From a virus: a stretch of 40,105 nucleotides of DNA. Below, piece after piece: positions 1 to 8,600 of the stretch. Numbering within the stretch: the first letter of the stretch is position 1; each line of letters starts with the position of its first letter. Position numbers and translations under genes: made by a program. The stretch is taken from positions 1-40,105 of the IMG/VR virus record IMGVR_UViG_3300037961_000857; one strand, written 5' to 3'. The notes below the pieces were generated by a model. It worked only from the letters and a program-made list of their open reading frames with translations, ran no database searches and was not told where the DNA came from.

Positions 1-352
1 TACCTACTCTATCTATACCATTTCCTATAGCTGTACTAACACTTGTATAAGCATTTTTAACCCATGTGCCTCCAACATTAATCATTTCTAAAGTTTTACC
101 TAAAGCTTTGGAAAATATGTTTGCATTTGGACCCATTAATTTAGTCGACCAACTGGCCAACTTACCTGCCGTGCCGAAGAGACTACCCAGCCCTGACATT
201 GCATAAGGCATTAAGAACATCATTCCTATTTGACCTACTATGCCTAGTTTGCCAATACCATTCATTACTTTATGAAAGACTTTTTTAATTCCTTTTCCTA
301 TTTTCTTTACGGTTTTTTTAATACCTTTCCATAATTTACTAAATAGTCCCAT
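1..352 (-). CDS. internal virion or tail-associated protein, N-terminal part (runs off left edge)
   Basis: An open frame starts at an ATG whose complement is at 350-352 and stays open to the window edge, giving about 117 residues. The first 30 residues are strongly basic, with repeated Lys and Ile/Val spaced like an amphipathic helix. A hydrophobic, glycine-rich stretch follows that could enter a membrane. It is the last visible gene of the leftward structural block and starts 11 bp after the 775-residue protein ends. Its place after the fibre genes and the membrane-active-looking N-terminus suggest a virion protein delivered with the DNA. I recognise no catalytic domain in the visible part. 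Being cut by the edge is a window effect, not a mutation. Confidence 0.6.
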   Translation of the reverse strand, partial: MGLFSKLWKGIKKTVKKIGKGIKKVFHKVMNGIGKLGIVGQIGMMFLMPYAMSGLGSLFGTAGKLASWSTKLMGPNANIFSKALGKTLEMINVGGTWVKNAYTSVSTAIGNGIDRVG

Positions 353-363
353 TACTTTCTCCT

Positions 364-2691
364 TTATACGTCATAATCTGTACCAAACATTCTATTAATT
401 GTAGACGAGGCACTAGAATAATTAGCACCCCAATTTTTTGCAGCATCTCCTTCGGCACTTGCTGCAGCCATCATAGCTTGAACTTTTCTATTAGCAGTAT
501 CAGTAGTCCATCTGAAATCATAATCAGCTTGGTCTCTTAATTCTTGCCATAAAAAAGATTGAGCAGCTTGTGTAAGTCCAAAAGCATTTTGAGCATTTTG
601 TTGATTAACTGCATTTTGTGCAGCAGTATCAGCAGTATTAGCTCTTCTTCTCCAATCTATATTAGAATTAATAACAGCTTGTTCATTTGCTGCATTCCAT
701 TGTTGTCTTGCAAAATTTTGTTGTTCATTAAATTGTTCTACTTGATTCATAATCGCAGCATTAGCTCTATTAACATCTAATACTCTTTGAGCATCTCTTG
801 CTTCAGCAGCATTTAAAGCTTGAGTATTAAATTGTTCTGCAGCATTTATATAGCCTGCATTGTATTGTCTAATCTGTGTTTCAATTTGTGCCATAAATTG
901 TTGAGCTTGTCTATCATTTGTAGCATTAAACTGTCTCATAGCATTTTGTGCTGCTTGATTACTTAACAGTCTTTGTTGTTCATACTGACCTTTAATAACA
1001 TTTGATTGTTGTCTGTTATTTAAGTTAGCCATGTCTGTTGCTAAGAAATTTTTTGCATTTTCTATTTGTGCTTTCTGATAGAAGTCAGCATCAGCAATAT
1101 CAGCTCTTGCTAAATTAGTAGCATTTTGAACTGCTGATTGTTGTTCTATAGATGCATCAGTTAAACTAGCTGTCTGAAAGAATTTAGAGTTAGCTAATTC
1201 TGTTTGTTGTTCAGCAGACATATTAGCCATGTCCATCTTAAATACATTTTCTGCATTCTTTAATACAGTTTGTTGTGTTCTTTGAGCATTAGCTTCTGCT
1301 GTAGCAGCTTCTATATTTCTTTGTTGAGATACACTTTGTTGTATTGCTTGAGCATTTGCCTGTGCTAATGGTATAGATGCTTGAATTAAAGTATTTACTA
1401 AAGCATCTCGACCAACTGAAGAAGCTTCTAATCCTCTTTTAGCTAGCATATTTTCTACAGTATCTATTGCTGGTCTAGCCCATATAGGTATTTCCCCTTC
1501 TTCTACACCACTTAAAAGGCTATCAAGTTGATTAGATACTAAAGCTTCTTCAGGTAATCCTTCAATAATACCTCTTTCTTCTTCAGAATAATTCATTAAC
1601 TCAGCTTCTAAAGCTTCAGGGTCATTACCTAAAGTTTGAACAGCTTCTGAAGTTAATCCAGCATTTTCTAATTGTTTCTTAGCTCTTGTAACTCTAGCTA
1701 AATTAGTTCCTGTATTTTCTACAATCCTAGCTTTTGCACCTGCAGAAAGTTCACCAACTACTACTGGAGCTACTGAACCTGGTCTAACTTGTACTTCAAC
1801 TTCATCTACTAAACTAACATCAGCTACTTCAGCAGCCTCTGCTAATCTAAGTTCTTCTCTATCTTGTTGAGCAGCTCTTACTTGAGCAGCTTGGTCTACT
1901 TCAGATGCTGCAACATCTGTTGATGTAACCTCTCTAGCTGGAGCTATTGTAGCTGCTGGTCCAGTTTGACTAACTACTTCATCAGCTACTTGTTGAGTTT
2001 GAGTAGCTTGTGCTTGTCCTGCACTTGGAGCTTGTACTATAGGAGCTGTTGTTCCGTCCATACCTATTCTATTTACAATAGGTACAGGAATAGTTCCTTC
2101 TGCTATGTTTCCTGAAGCAATGTCAGAACCACTAAATCCTGATTGAATTAATCTTCTTCTCCTTTCATCCTCAAAAAATTCTCTTCTTTGTTTATCTGAC
2201 ATAGTTTCATAATCGTCAGGAAATCCTGGAGGAGGTGGTGGAGGTGGTGGAGGTGGTGGAGTTCCTCCTGGTCCTGGTGGTGGAGGAGGTGGTGGTGGTG
2301 GTGCTGGTGGAGTTCCTGGTTCTCCTGGTTGACTTGGTTCATCACCATTACCATTATACTCATCATAAGGGTCATAGTAATTAGTGTACATGCCACGTCC
2401 AGGCTGTCCCCCTCTTCCTTTTCTAGCTATACTCATATAGTCTTCTCTATTTCGACCAGTACCTGTAACAAACCCTGGGCCTGAATCTATAGGAACACTT
2501 GAAGGACCATAGTTAGATACTAAATCTCCTGGCCTTGATTGCTCATCCTTACCTGCAAGAAATTTTTCAAAACCTTCTAAATCATCTCTATACTTATTAG
2601 TGCCACCTTTTACAAAATTAACTCTACCACCTTTACGATAATCTTCTCTTTTTAATTTGGCTCTTTTTCTTTTTGATTTATATTTCGCCAT
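364..2691 (-). CDS. polyproline and Gln/Asn/Ala coiled-coil virion protein
   Basis: This is a 775-residue protein of unusual make-up. Residues 1-25 are very basic. Residues 118-158 are proline/glycine-rich and hold uninterrupted runs of 9 prolines (131-139) and 11 prolines (145-155). An Ala/Glu/Val-rich part follows. From about residue 440 to 750 a long Gln/Asn/Ala-rich helical region repeats short units built around Q-x-x-N-A-x-x-F. No enzyme motif is visible. Its length, place at the end of the structural block and helical repeats fit an internal or tail-associated virion protein, as seen near the end of structural operons in other marine phages, but that role is inferred. The proline runs would need EF-P for efficient translation. 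It sits directly after the small membrane protein gene. Confidence 0.65.
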   Translation of the reverse strand: MAKYKSKRKRAKLKREDYRKGGRVNFVKGGTNKYRDDLEGFEKFLAGKDEQSRPGDLVSNYGPSSVPIDSGPGFVTGTGRNREDYMSIARKGRGGQPGRGMYTNYYDPYDEYNGNGDEPSQPGEPGTPPAPPPPPPPPPGPGGTPPPPPPPPPPPGFPDDYETMSDKQRREFFEDERRRRLIQSGFSGSDIASGNIAEGTIPVPIVNRIGMDGTTAPIVQAPSAGQAQATQTQQVADEVVSQTGPAATIAPAREVTSTDVAASEVDQAAQVRAAQQDREELRLAEAAEVADVSLVDEVEVQVRPGSVAPVVVGELSAGAKARIVENTGTNLARVTRAKKQLENAGLTSEAVQTLGNDPEALEAELMNYSEEERGIIEGLPEEALVSNQLDSLLSGVEEGEIPIWARPAIDTVENMLAKRGLEASSVGRDALVNTLIQASIPLAQANAQAIQQSVSQQRNIEAATAEANAQRTQQTVLKNAENVFKMDMANMSAEQQTELANSKFFQTASLTDASIEQQSAVQNATNLARADIADADFYQKAQIENAKNFLATDMANLNNRQQSNVIKGQYEQQRLLSNQAAQNAMRQFNATNDRQAQQFMAQIETQIRQYNAGYINAAEQFNTQALNAAEARDAQRVLDVNRANAAIMNQVEQFNEQQNFARQQWNAANEQAVINSNIDWRRRANTADTAAQNAVNQQNAQNAFGLTQAAQSFLWQELRDQADYDFRWTTDTANRKVQAMMAAASAEGDAAKNWGANYSSASSTINRMFGTDYDV

Positions 2692-2942
2692 TATTTCACC
2701 TCAAATAATTTGTCTACCTTTTCATGTAGTTTTTCTACTCTATCCATTAAAGCATTCATATCTTCTTTAACTTCTTGCTTTGTAATATAGTCTCTAGCAA
2801 TTTCTTCTCTTGTTTTATTTAATAAAATATCAATACGTTTAGATTCAGCTTCGTTCTTTCTAATATTCCATAGTATTGGTAATATAACTAAAGTTATAAT
2901 TACATTCCAAAAAAATTGCATTTCTTCCATATTACATCCCAT
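2691..2942 (-). CDS. small membrane-anchored coiled-coil protein (holin/spanin-like candidate)
   Basis: The protein has 83 residues, or 79 if translation starts at the internal ATG at 2930. That start lies just after the stop of the preceding gene and may be preferred, because the GGAG element directly abuts the first ATG. Residues 8-26 form one hydrophobic segment. The rest is a charged helix with heptad-like spacing (residues 28-80). The order of one N-terminal membrane segment and a coiled coil is seen in phage lysis-accessory proteins and in small tail-associated proteins, and I cannot choose between them. It overlaps the 609-residue modification enzyme upstream and shares its last bases with the start of the 775-residue gene. 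Confidence 0.6.
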   Translation of the reverse strand: MGCNMEEMQFFWNVIITLVILPILWNIRKNEAESKRIDILLNKTREEIARDYITKQEVKEDMNALMDRVEKLHEKVDKLFEVK

Positions 2943-4761
2943 CTCCAGGGTATCTGTTTGACCATATAGTAAAACTATATTTAACTCCTTTAGTTAACGG
3001 TTGACATGCATGACCATGTGTTACCATACCAGGAAACAATATACATTTTCCTATAGGTATATCTTTATTACTAAAGTTTTGTCTAGGATAAACTAAATCA
3101 GCACCTTCATAATCATCGTTTAGTTTTATACTTCCTGTAACTAAACTAGCATCAGTATGTAAAGGTAACTCTTTTTGTGTATCTACTGAGTATCTCATTA
3201 CAAAAGCATCTCTAAGTCCATACATTTCCATTGGTTTCCAATAATTTTCTATTATTGGTACTATATGTTCTTCCCAATGTTTACTAAGTTCATCCCATAA
3301 ACCTAATTCTTTTAATCTAATTTCTTGAGCAGGAAACTTATCATAAGATAATGAACCCCACTCTCCATGATTGTTAGCTATTTCAATCAATTTTTCACAT
3401 TGCTCTTGAGTCATAAAATCTACTAGCAATATATCATCATCTAATATTTCAAAATCTTTTGGAGGTATAAATAAATTTTGTGATTCTGGGAAAAATTTAT
3501 TATATAACTGTTCAAATTTTTTCTTAGTTAAATCTCCACCATTACCGTGATATATACATGAACAACAATCTGTTACTGGATTATATAATTGGCCGTTTAA
3601 GTTTGTTGTGTTAGCCTCATGTGTTTGAAATATATAACCTTCGTAATCTAGTTTTATATCAAACTCTCCACTTATAAAAAGTTTTTGATAATATAATTGG
3701 TCATCAGCATCGTTTGTTATCCAGTTAGTAGATAACATTCTTTTTAACTCTCCAACTCTACCTATAAAAGTACCACTATTTAAAAATTTATATTTAGTTG
3801 GTGACTCAGGAAACTCATTTTCTATATTTGCATCAGGCCAACAATACTGCTCTGCTGAAAATAATACTTTACAATTAAATCCTAAATATCTTTCAGTTAT
3901 AGTTTCTAAATCATCTGCATAAAAAACATCATATGCATCTGTAAATAAAACTACATCATCTACTGGTAAAGTATATAAGTAATCTTTTAATAAACTTACT
4001 TTATGTCCTCCACCTGGTCCTGTCATATCAGTACCTTGCCACTCTACATTTGTACCAAGGTTAATAATATCTATACCATGATGTCTAGCACTTGTGTTTA
4101 ATTTAACACATTTTTTAGAATCTGTTCCTACGGTAACTGCATGAACTTTAAAGTTTCTAGCAACTCCCACATTTTCTATATCGCTACTACTTTCTTCTCG
4201 AGATAATTGATTACAAGAATCTTCTTTTAGTGATACAACTTCTGTCAAAATATATTCCCTCATTAATTTAGGTATATACTCATCAGCAGGAATAATTTTA
4301 TTTATATTGTTTAATAAAACTTTTGCTGTTGATGGTTTTATTATATACCCTGTTAGATTATAAGGATAAGAAGGTATCTCCAATTTATCATCTATACTTA
4401 TAACTTCTGTAGGTTCGTTCTCGTTTTTTTGTAAATATATAAAATTATATTTATCTATTAAACTTGTATAGTATTCTTCGTCCCAATGTTTATTTATAAC
4501 TGCATCATCTTCTAAAATAATTACAGGTTCATTTAATTCTAAACATTTTTCCCATGCTTTCTTATGTGATAAAAAACATGCTACTTCACTTTTTAAGACT
4601 GGTCTATTTTTAAAAGGGTCTCTAAAGTTTTCATCTACTATAAAATTATTTAATCTTTTATAATCTATTGCTTCTATAAATTCATAATTAATTAAATTAT
4701 TTTTATAAAATTCTTTTTTTCTATCTGTTCTTCTTTGTAAACTTATTACTAGTTTCTTCAT
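2932..4761 (-). CDS. three-domain collagen-modifying enzyme: GT25 glycosyltransferase, PLOD-type glucosyltransferase, lysyl hydroxylase
   Basis: This 609-residue fusion has three recognisable parts. Residues 1-175 resemble GT25/COLGALT galactosyltransferases: an N-terminal ISLQRR-type start, SEVACFLSH at 58-66 and the acidic LEDD at 83-86. Residues 203-425 align by motif with the glycosyltransferase domain of procollagen-lysine hydroxylases (PLOD): GGHKV at 251-255, LFTDAYDVF at 272-280, LFSAEQYCWPD at 300-310, LNSGTFIG at 327-334, DDQLYY at 353-358 and YHGNG at 404-408. Residues 435-609 are a 2OG-Fe(II) oxygenase with iron ligands His535, Asp537 and His584, and Lys594 at the 2OG-binding position. 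PLOD enzymes normally have Arg there; collagen prolyl hydroxylase has Lys. In animals these three activities together make glucosyl-galactosyl-hydroxylysine. The gene lies just after the collagen-like fibre and its two small followers, so the fibre is the likely substrate. Fold assignment is strong; substrate and sugars are inferred. Confidence 0.9.
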   Translation of the reverse strand: MKKLVISLQRRTDRKKEFYKNNLINYEFIEAIDYKRLNNFIVDENFRDPFKNRPVLKSEVACFLSHKKAWEKCLELNEPVIILEDDAVINKHWDEEYYTSLIDKYNFIYLQKNENEPTEVISIDDKLEIPSYPYNLTGYIIKPSTAKVLLNNINKIIPADEYIPKLMREYILTEVVSLKEDSCNQLSREESSSDIENVGVARNFKVHAVTVGTDSKKCVKLNTSARHHGIDIINLGTNVEWQGTDMTGPGGGHKVSLLKDYLYTLPVDDVVLFTDAYDVFYADDLETITERYLGFNCKVLFSAEQYCWPDANIENEFPESPTKYKFLNSGTFIGRVGELKRMLSTNWITNDADDQLYYQKLFISGEFDIKLDYEGYIFQTHEANTTNLNGQLYNPVTDCCSCIYHGNGGDLTKKKFEQLYNKFFPESQNLFIPPKDFEILDDDILLVDFMTQEQCEKLIEIANNHGEWGSLSYDKFPAQEIRLKELGLWDELSKHWEEHIVPIIENYWKPMEMYGLRDAFVMRYSVDTQKELPLHTDASLVTGSIKLNDDYEGADLVYPRQNFSNKDIPIGKCILFPGMVTHGHACQPLTKGVKYSFTIWSNRYPGDGM

Positions 4762-4785
4762 GTAGAGATTGTAACATATCTGTTA

Positions 4786-5517
4786 TTAAGGCTCAAAGCC
4801 TCCACCTCCACCTCCACCTCCACCGAAGCTTCTTGTACCAGCAACATAAATAGTTTCGCTATTGCTTGTTGCAGAGGTGGCTAAAACATTACCACTTGAA
4901 TCTTTTCCTCTAAATGCAAATGTCAGAGCTACACCACCTGATGCTAAAGCTCCTGCATCTAAAGCAGCAGTTCCAAATCCTGAACTTTTTTGAGCTTGCC
5001 AAATATATGTAGTAAATGTTCCACTATCACTACTTGTGCTTTGTTCATGTATTTGATTCCAATTACCAGATGTTGCACCACTACCATTAGTAAATGAACC
5101 AGTACCTGTTTGAACTGCTGTCCAATTTAATTGTACTTCTACAGTAGCAGGGTCAGCACCAGCATAATCTAAGTTTAAATAACTATAAGTTACTGCTGTA
5201 CTTTGATTACCTTTACCGTGTCTAAATCTAACTCTGTTATCTGCTGGTTGATAAGCCATACCTATAACAGCTATACCGTTAGCAGTATTTGATGAACTTC
5301 CTGTAGACACTAAAGCATTGTTAGGTAAATTTAAGTCTACTGATGGGTTATCCCAGGTCAATGCTACTGCACCTGCAAAGTCATCCATGTCAATAGTATT
5401 ACCAGAACCTGATACTCTAAAAGCAGCATACTCACCCATAGTTATAGGATGAGAACCACCAAACTCAGTTTGTAAATCTGAGAATGATTTTTGTTGTCCT
5501 GCTGCACTTATTGCCAT
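4786..5517 (-). CDS. beta-rich tail/fibre-associated structural protein
   Basis: The 243-residue protein starts with a motif (FSDLQTEFGG at about 12-21, then a GEYAAFR-like segment) that I associate with small structural proteins in marine phage tail-fibre regions. The body is rich in Ser, Thr, Gly and Asn, with alternating hydrophobics that suggest beta strands. It ends in a run of nine glycines followed by FEP, a flexible tail typical of exposed virion proteins. There is no signal peptide or membrane segment. Its start overlaps the stop of the 59-residue gene by one base. It lies between the collagen fibre and the collagen-modifying enzyme, so it may be a second fibre component. The exact role is unknown. 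Confidence 0.6.
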   Translation of the reverse strand: MAISAAGQQKSFSDLQTEFGGSHPITMGEYAAFRVSGSGNTIDMDDFAGAVALTWDNPSVDLNLPNNALVSTGSSSNTANGIAVIGMAYQPADNRVRFRHGKGNQSTAVTYSYLNLDYAGADPATVEVQLNWTAVQTGTGSFTNGSGATSGNWNQIHEQSTSSDSGTFTTYIWQAQKSSGFGTAALDAGALASGGVALTFAFRGKDSSGNVLATSATSNSETIYVAGTRSFGGGGGGGGGFEP

Positions 5518-5696
5518 TAACTTATTCCATTAAAAAAAGCATCTAATATAGCTTTAGTATGTGTATCTAAAACACTTCTATCGCTATCTTTATTCCAATA
5601 TGTTTGTGTTCCATCATCGTAAGTTACAATAGCTGTAGTTTCCTGATTACTTCCTTCTGGAGTATGTATTACAAATACTGTTTGCATATTAGCCAT
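5517..5696 (-). CDS. small hypothetical protein downstream of the collagen fibre
   Basis: This 59-residue protein is acidic to neutral, with an N-terminal [12 protein letters not shown]-type strand followed by a [10 protein letters not shown] segment and a short helix. Its ATG overlaps the fibre stop by 8 bp (ATGGCTAA) and its stop overlaps the next start by one base, so it is translationally coupled on both sides. This tight packing is the main reason to call it real. No family is recognised. A small fibre-assembly or attachment protein is possible from position alone. Confidence 0.65.
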   Translation of the reverse strand: MANMQTVFVIHTPEGSNQETTAIVTYDDGTQTYWNKDSDRSVLDTHTKAILDAFFNGIS

Positions 5697-8600
5697 CGTT
5701 TTCTAGCTCCTCTATTCTTGCAAGTAAGTCTTCATAACCTTCCATATCTTCTAAACATTTAGGTGGATGAGAATTTATTGCTAATTCTTTTATAGCTTCT
5801 ATCAATAATGGTACTAATTTTTCATACCATACTGTTAGATATTGGTCATCAATAGGTGCTTCTGTTACTACTTCTGGTAATACTGCTTGTACTTCTTGAG
5901 CTGAAACACCAACTTGTCGTTTATCATTATCGTAACCAAGTCCTTTAGCTACTTCATTTTCTCTAAAGTAGTAACCACTTAATTGAACTACTTTTTCTAA
6001 AGCATTAGGTATAGTACCTTCAAAGTCTTTTAGTCTAGCATCAGAGTAGAAAGCTGTAATATTATTAGTTGCTCTAATCTCACCTGCTGTACCACTACCT
6101 GCAGTACCAGCACCTAAACTATTTACTTGTGCATTTGAGTTAGTTGTAAATCCACCACTAGGTCCTGTTGGTCCTGTTGGCCCAGTAGGTCCTGTTCCAC
6201 CTGAAGGTCCTGTTGGTCCTGTAGGTCCTGAACTACCTGTAGGTCCTGTACTTCCTGTAACACCTTTTTGTCCTTTTTGACCACCACTACCTGTAGGTCC
6301 TGTAGGTCCAGTAGAACCTGTTGGTCCTATACTACCACCAGGTCCAGTAGGTCCTGTAGGTCCTGTAGGTCCTGTACCCCCTGCAGCACCTTTTTGTCCT
6401 TTCTGTCCTTTAGAACCATTCGAGCCATTTGAACCTGAAGGTCCTGTAGGTCCTGTAGGTCCTGTTGAACCGACTTCACCTTTCTGTCCTTTAGAACCAT
6501 TTGAACCATTTGAACCTGAAGGTCCTGTAGGTCCTGTAGGTCCTGTTGGGCCTGTGCCACCTGTAGAACCTGTTTGTCCTTTCTGTCCTTTAGAACCGTT
6601 TGAACCATTTGAACCTGAAGGCCCTGTTGGTCCTGTAGGTCCTGTTCCACCTGTTGCACCTACTTCACCTTTCTGTCCTTTAGAACCGTTTGAACCATTT
6701 GAACCTGAAGGTCCTGTAGGTCCTGTAGGTCCTGTTGAACCTGTTGAGCCTACTTCACCTTTTTGTCCTTTAGAACCATTTGAACCACTTGGTCCAGTAG
6801 GTCCTGTTGGGCCTGTACCCCCTGTAGAACCTGTTTGTCCTTTTTGTCCTTTAGAACCATCTGAGCCATTGCTTCCACTAGGTCCTGTAGGTCCTGTTGA
6901 ACCTGTTGAGCCTACTTCACCTTTCTGTCCTTTAGAACCATCTGAGCCATTTGAACCATTACTACCTGAAGGTCCAGTAGGTCCTGTTGGTCCTGTAGGT
7001 CCTGTAGGTCCTGTAGCACCTGTAGGTCCTTGAATAGAACCACCACTCACCCATTGTGAACCATCCCAAATATGTAAACTATCGTCTGCTTGTACTATGT
7101 ATGCATCACCTTTTGTGTTGCCTGAAGAAGGTAAGTTACCTGTTCCAGCAACTTGTCCTTCCATTGTAATACCTGTACCAGTTGAGCCTGTAGGTCCAGT
7201 AGGTCCAGTAGGTCCTGTTGGTCCTGTTGGTCCATTAGGTCCTGTAGGTCCTGTTGAGCCTACCTCACCTTTTTGTCCTTTAGAACCAGTTGAACCTTGA
7301 GGTCCTGTAGAACCAGTAGGTCCAGTAGGTCCAGTTGAGCCTACTTCACCTTTTTGTCCTTTACTTCCATCACTACCGTTTGAACCAGTAGGTCCAGTAG
7401 GTCCAGTAGGTCCAGTTGAACCTTGAGGTCCTGTTGGGCCTGTTCCACCTGTTGAGCCTACTTCACCTTTTTGTCCTTTACTACCATCTGAAGCAGCACC
7501 ATCTACACCTGCCTCACCTTTTTGTCCTTTAGAACCATTTGAACCATTACTACCTGCAGGTCCTGTTGCACCTACTTCACCTTTTTGTCCTTTAGAACCA
7601 TTTGAACCACTTGGCCCTGTAGGTCCTGTAGGTCCTGTTGAACCTGTTGGTCCTGTAGCTCCTTGGTCTCCTTCTTCACCTTTTTGTCCTTTAGCACCAG
7701 TAGGTCCTGTAGGTCCTGTTGAACCTGTTGGTCCAGTAGGTCCTGTAGGTCCTGTAGGTCCTGTTGAGCCTACTTCACCTTTTTGTCCTTTAGAGCCTTG
7801 TAAAGCTAAATTAGTTACTGTAGATTTTTCCCATGCTCCTGCAGTTACATCATAATATGGGACTAAATCTGAACTTGCAGCATCTGTCCCTGTAGGAAAT
7901 GCTGTTAATGAACTTCCAACATTTGTAGCATCTGTAACATCAGCACTAGCTTCTATTCCATCTAATTTTGTGTGGTCTGCATCTGTAAATACATTTGAAT
8001 CACTAGCACTATCTACTAATGTTCTAATCTCTGATGCTGTTTGGTCGGCTGTTGCATTACTTTCAACTGAATCAAGTTTTGTTTCTTGAGCATCAGTCAT
8101 TAATCTCTTATTAGATGCATCAGTAAAATTAGCTGTGCTAAATGTTGGAGATGCTCCACTTATTACTGATTGGTCTAATGCTTTTACATCTGCAATACTT
8201 GCAAGCTCACTATCCATTAATGCACCTGCAGCAGTAACATTTGTTGTATCTGTTACATCTGCACTTGCTTCTATACCATCTAATTTACTATGGTCTGCAG
8301 ATTCAAAAGGAACTGAAGCTGTACCATTAATAGTTAAAGCATCTGTTTCTAATGTTCCATCAATATCTACATTACCTGATATATCTAAACTTGGAGCAAC
8401 TACTTCATGTGAAAAAACAAAGTTATCATTAGCTGCACTCCAGGCTATACTTGCATCTGTTGAAGAATTTACTGCATCTTGAATTGTAATACCAGCACCA
8501 TCTGCTGAACCTGATGTATCTCCTGAACCTTTGTTAAGTGTTATGTTTTGGTCTTCAACATCTAAAGTTGCAGTATTAAGAGTAGTTGTATTTCCACTTA

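Noticed and set aside
2148-2396. His/Leu-rich minus-strand frame within the 775-residue gene
   Set aside because: It is the shifted frame of the polyproline codons, low complexity and without a ribosome site.
6554-7300. Long plus-strand frames opposite the collagen part of the fibre gene (Pro/Val/Gly-rich products)
   Set aside because: They arise from the 9-bp repeat read on the other strand. They lack ribosome sites and have a composition explained by the Gly-X-Y code.
6160-7797. Possible CRISPR array or satellite repeat
   Set aside because: Repeats are in frame, code for collagen and have no unique spacers of constant length.
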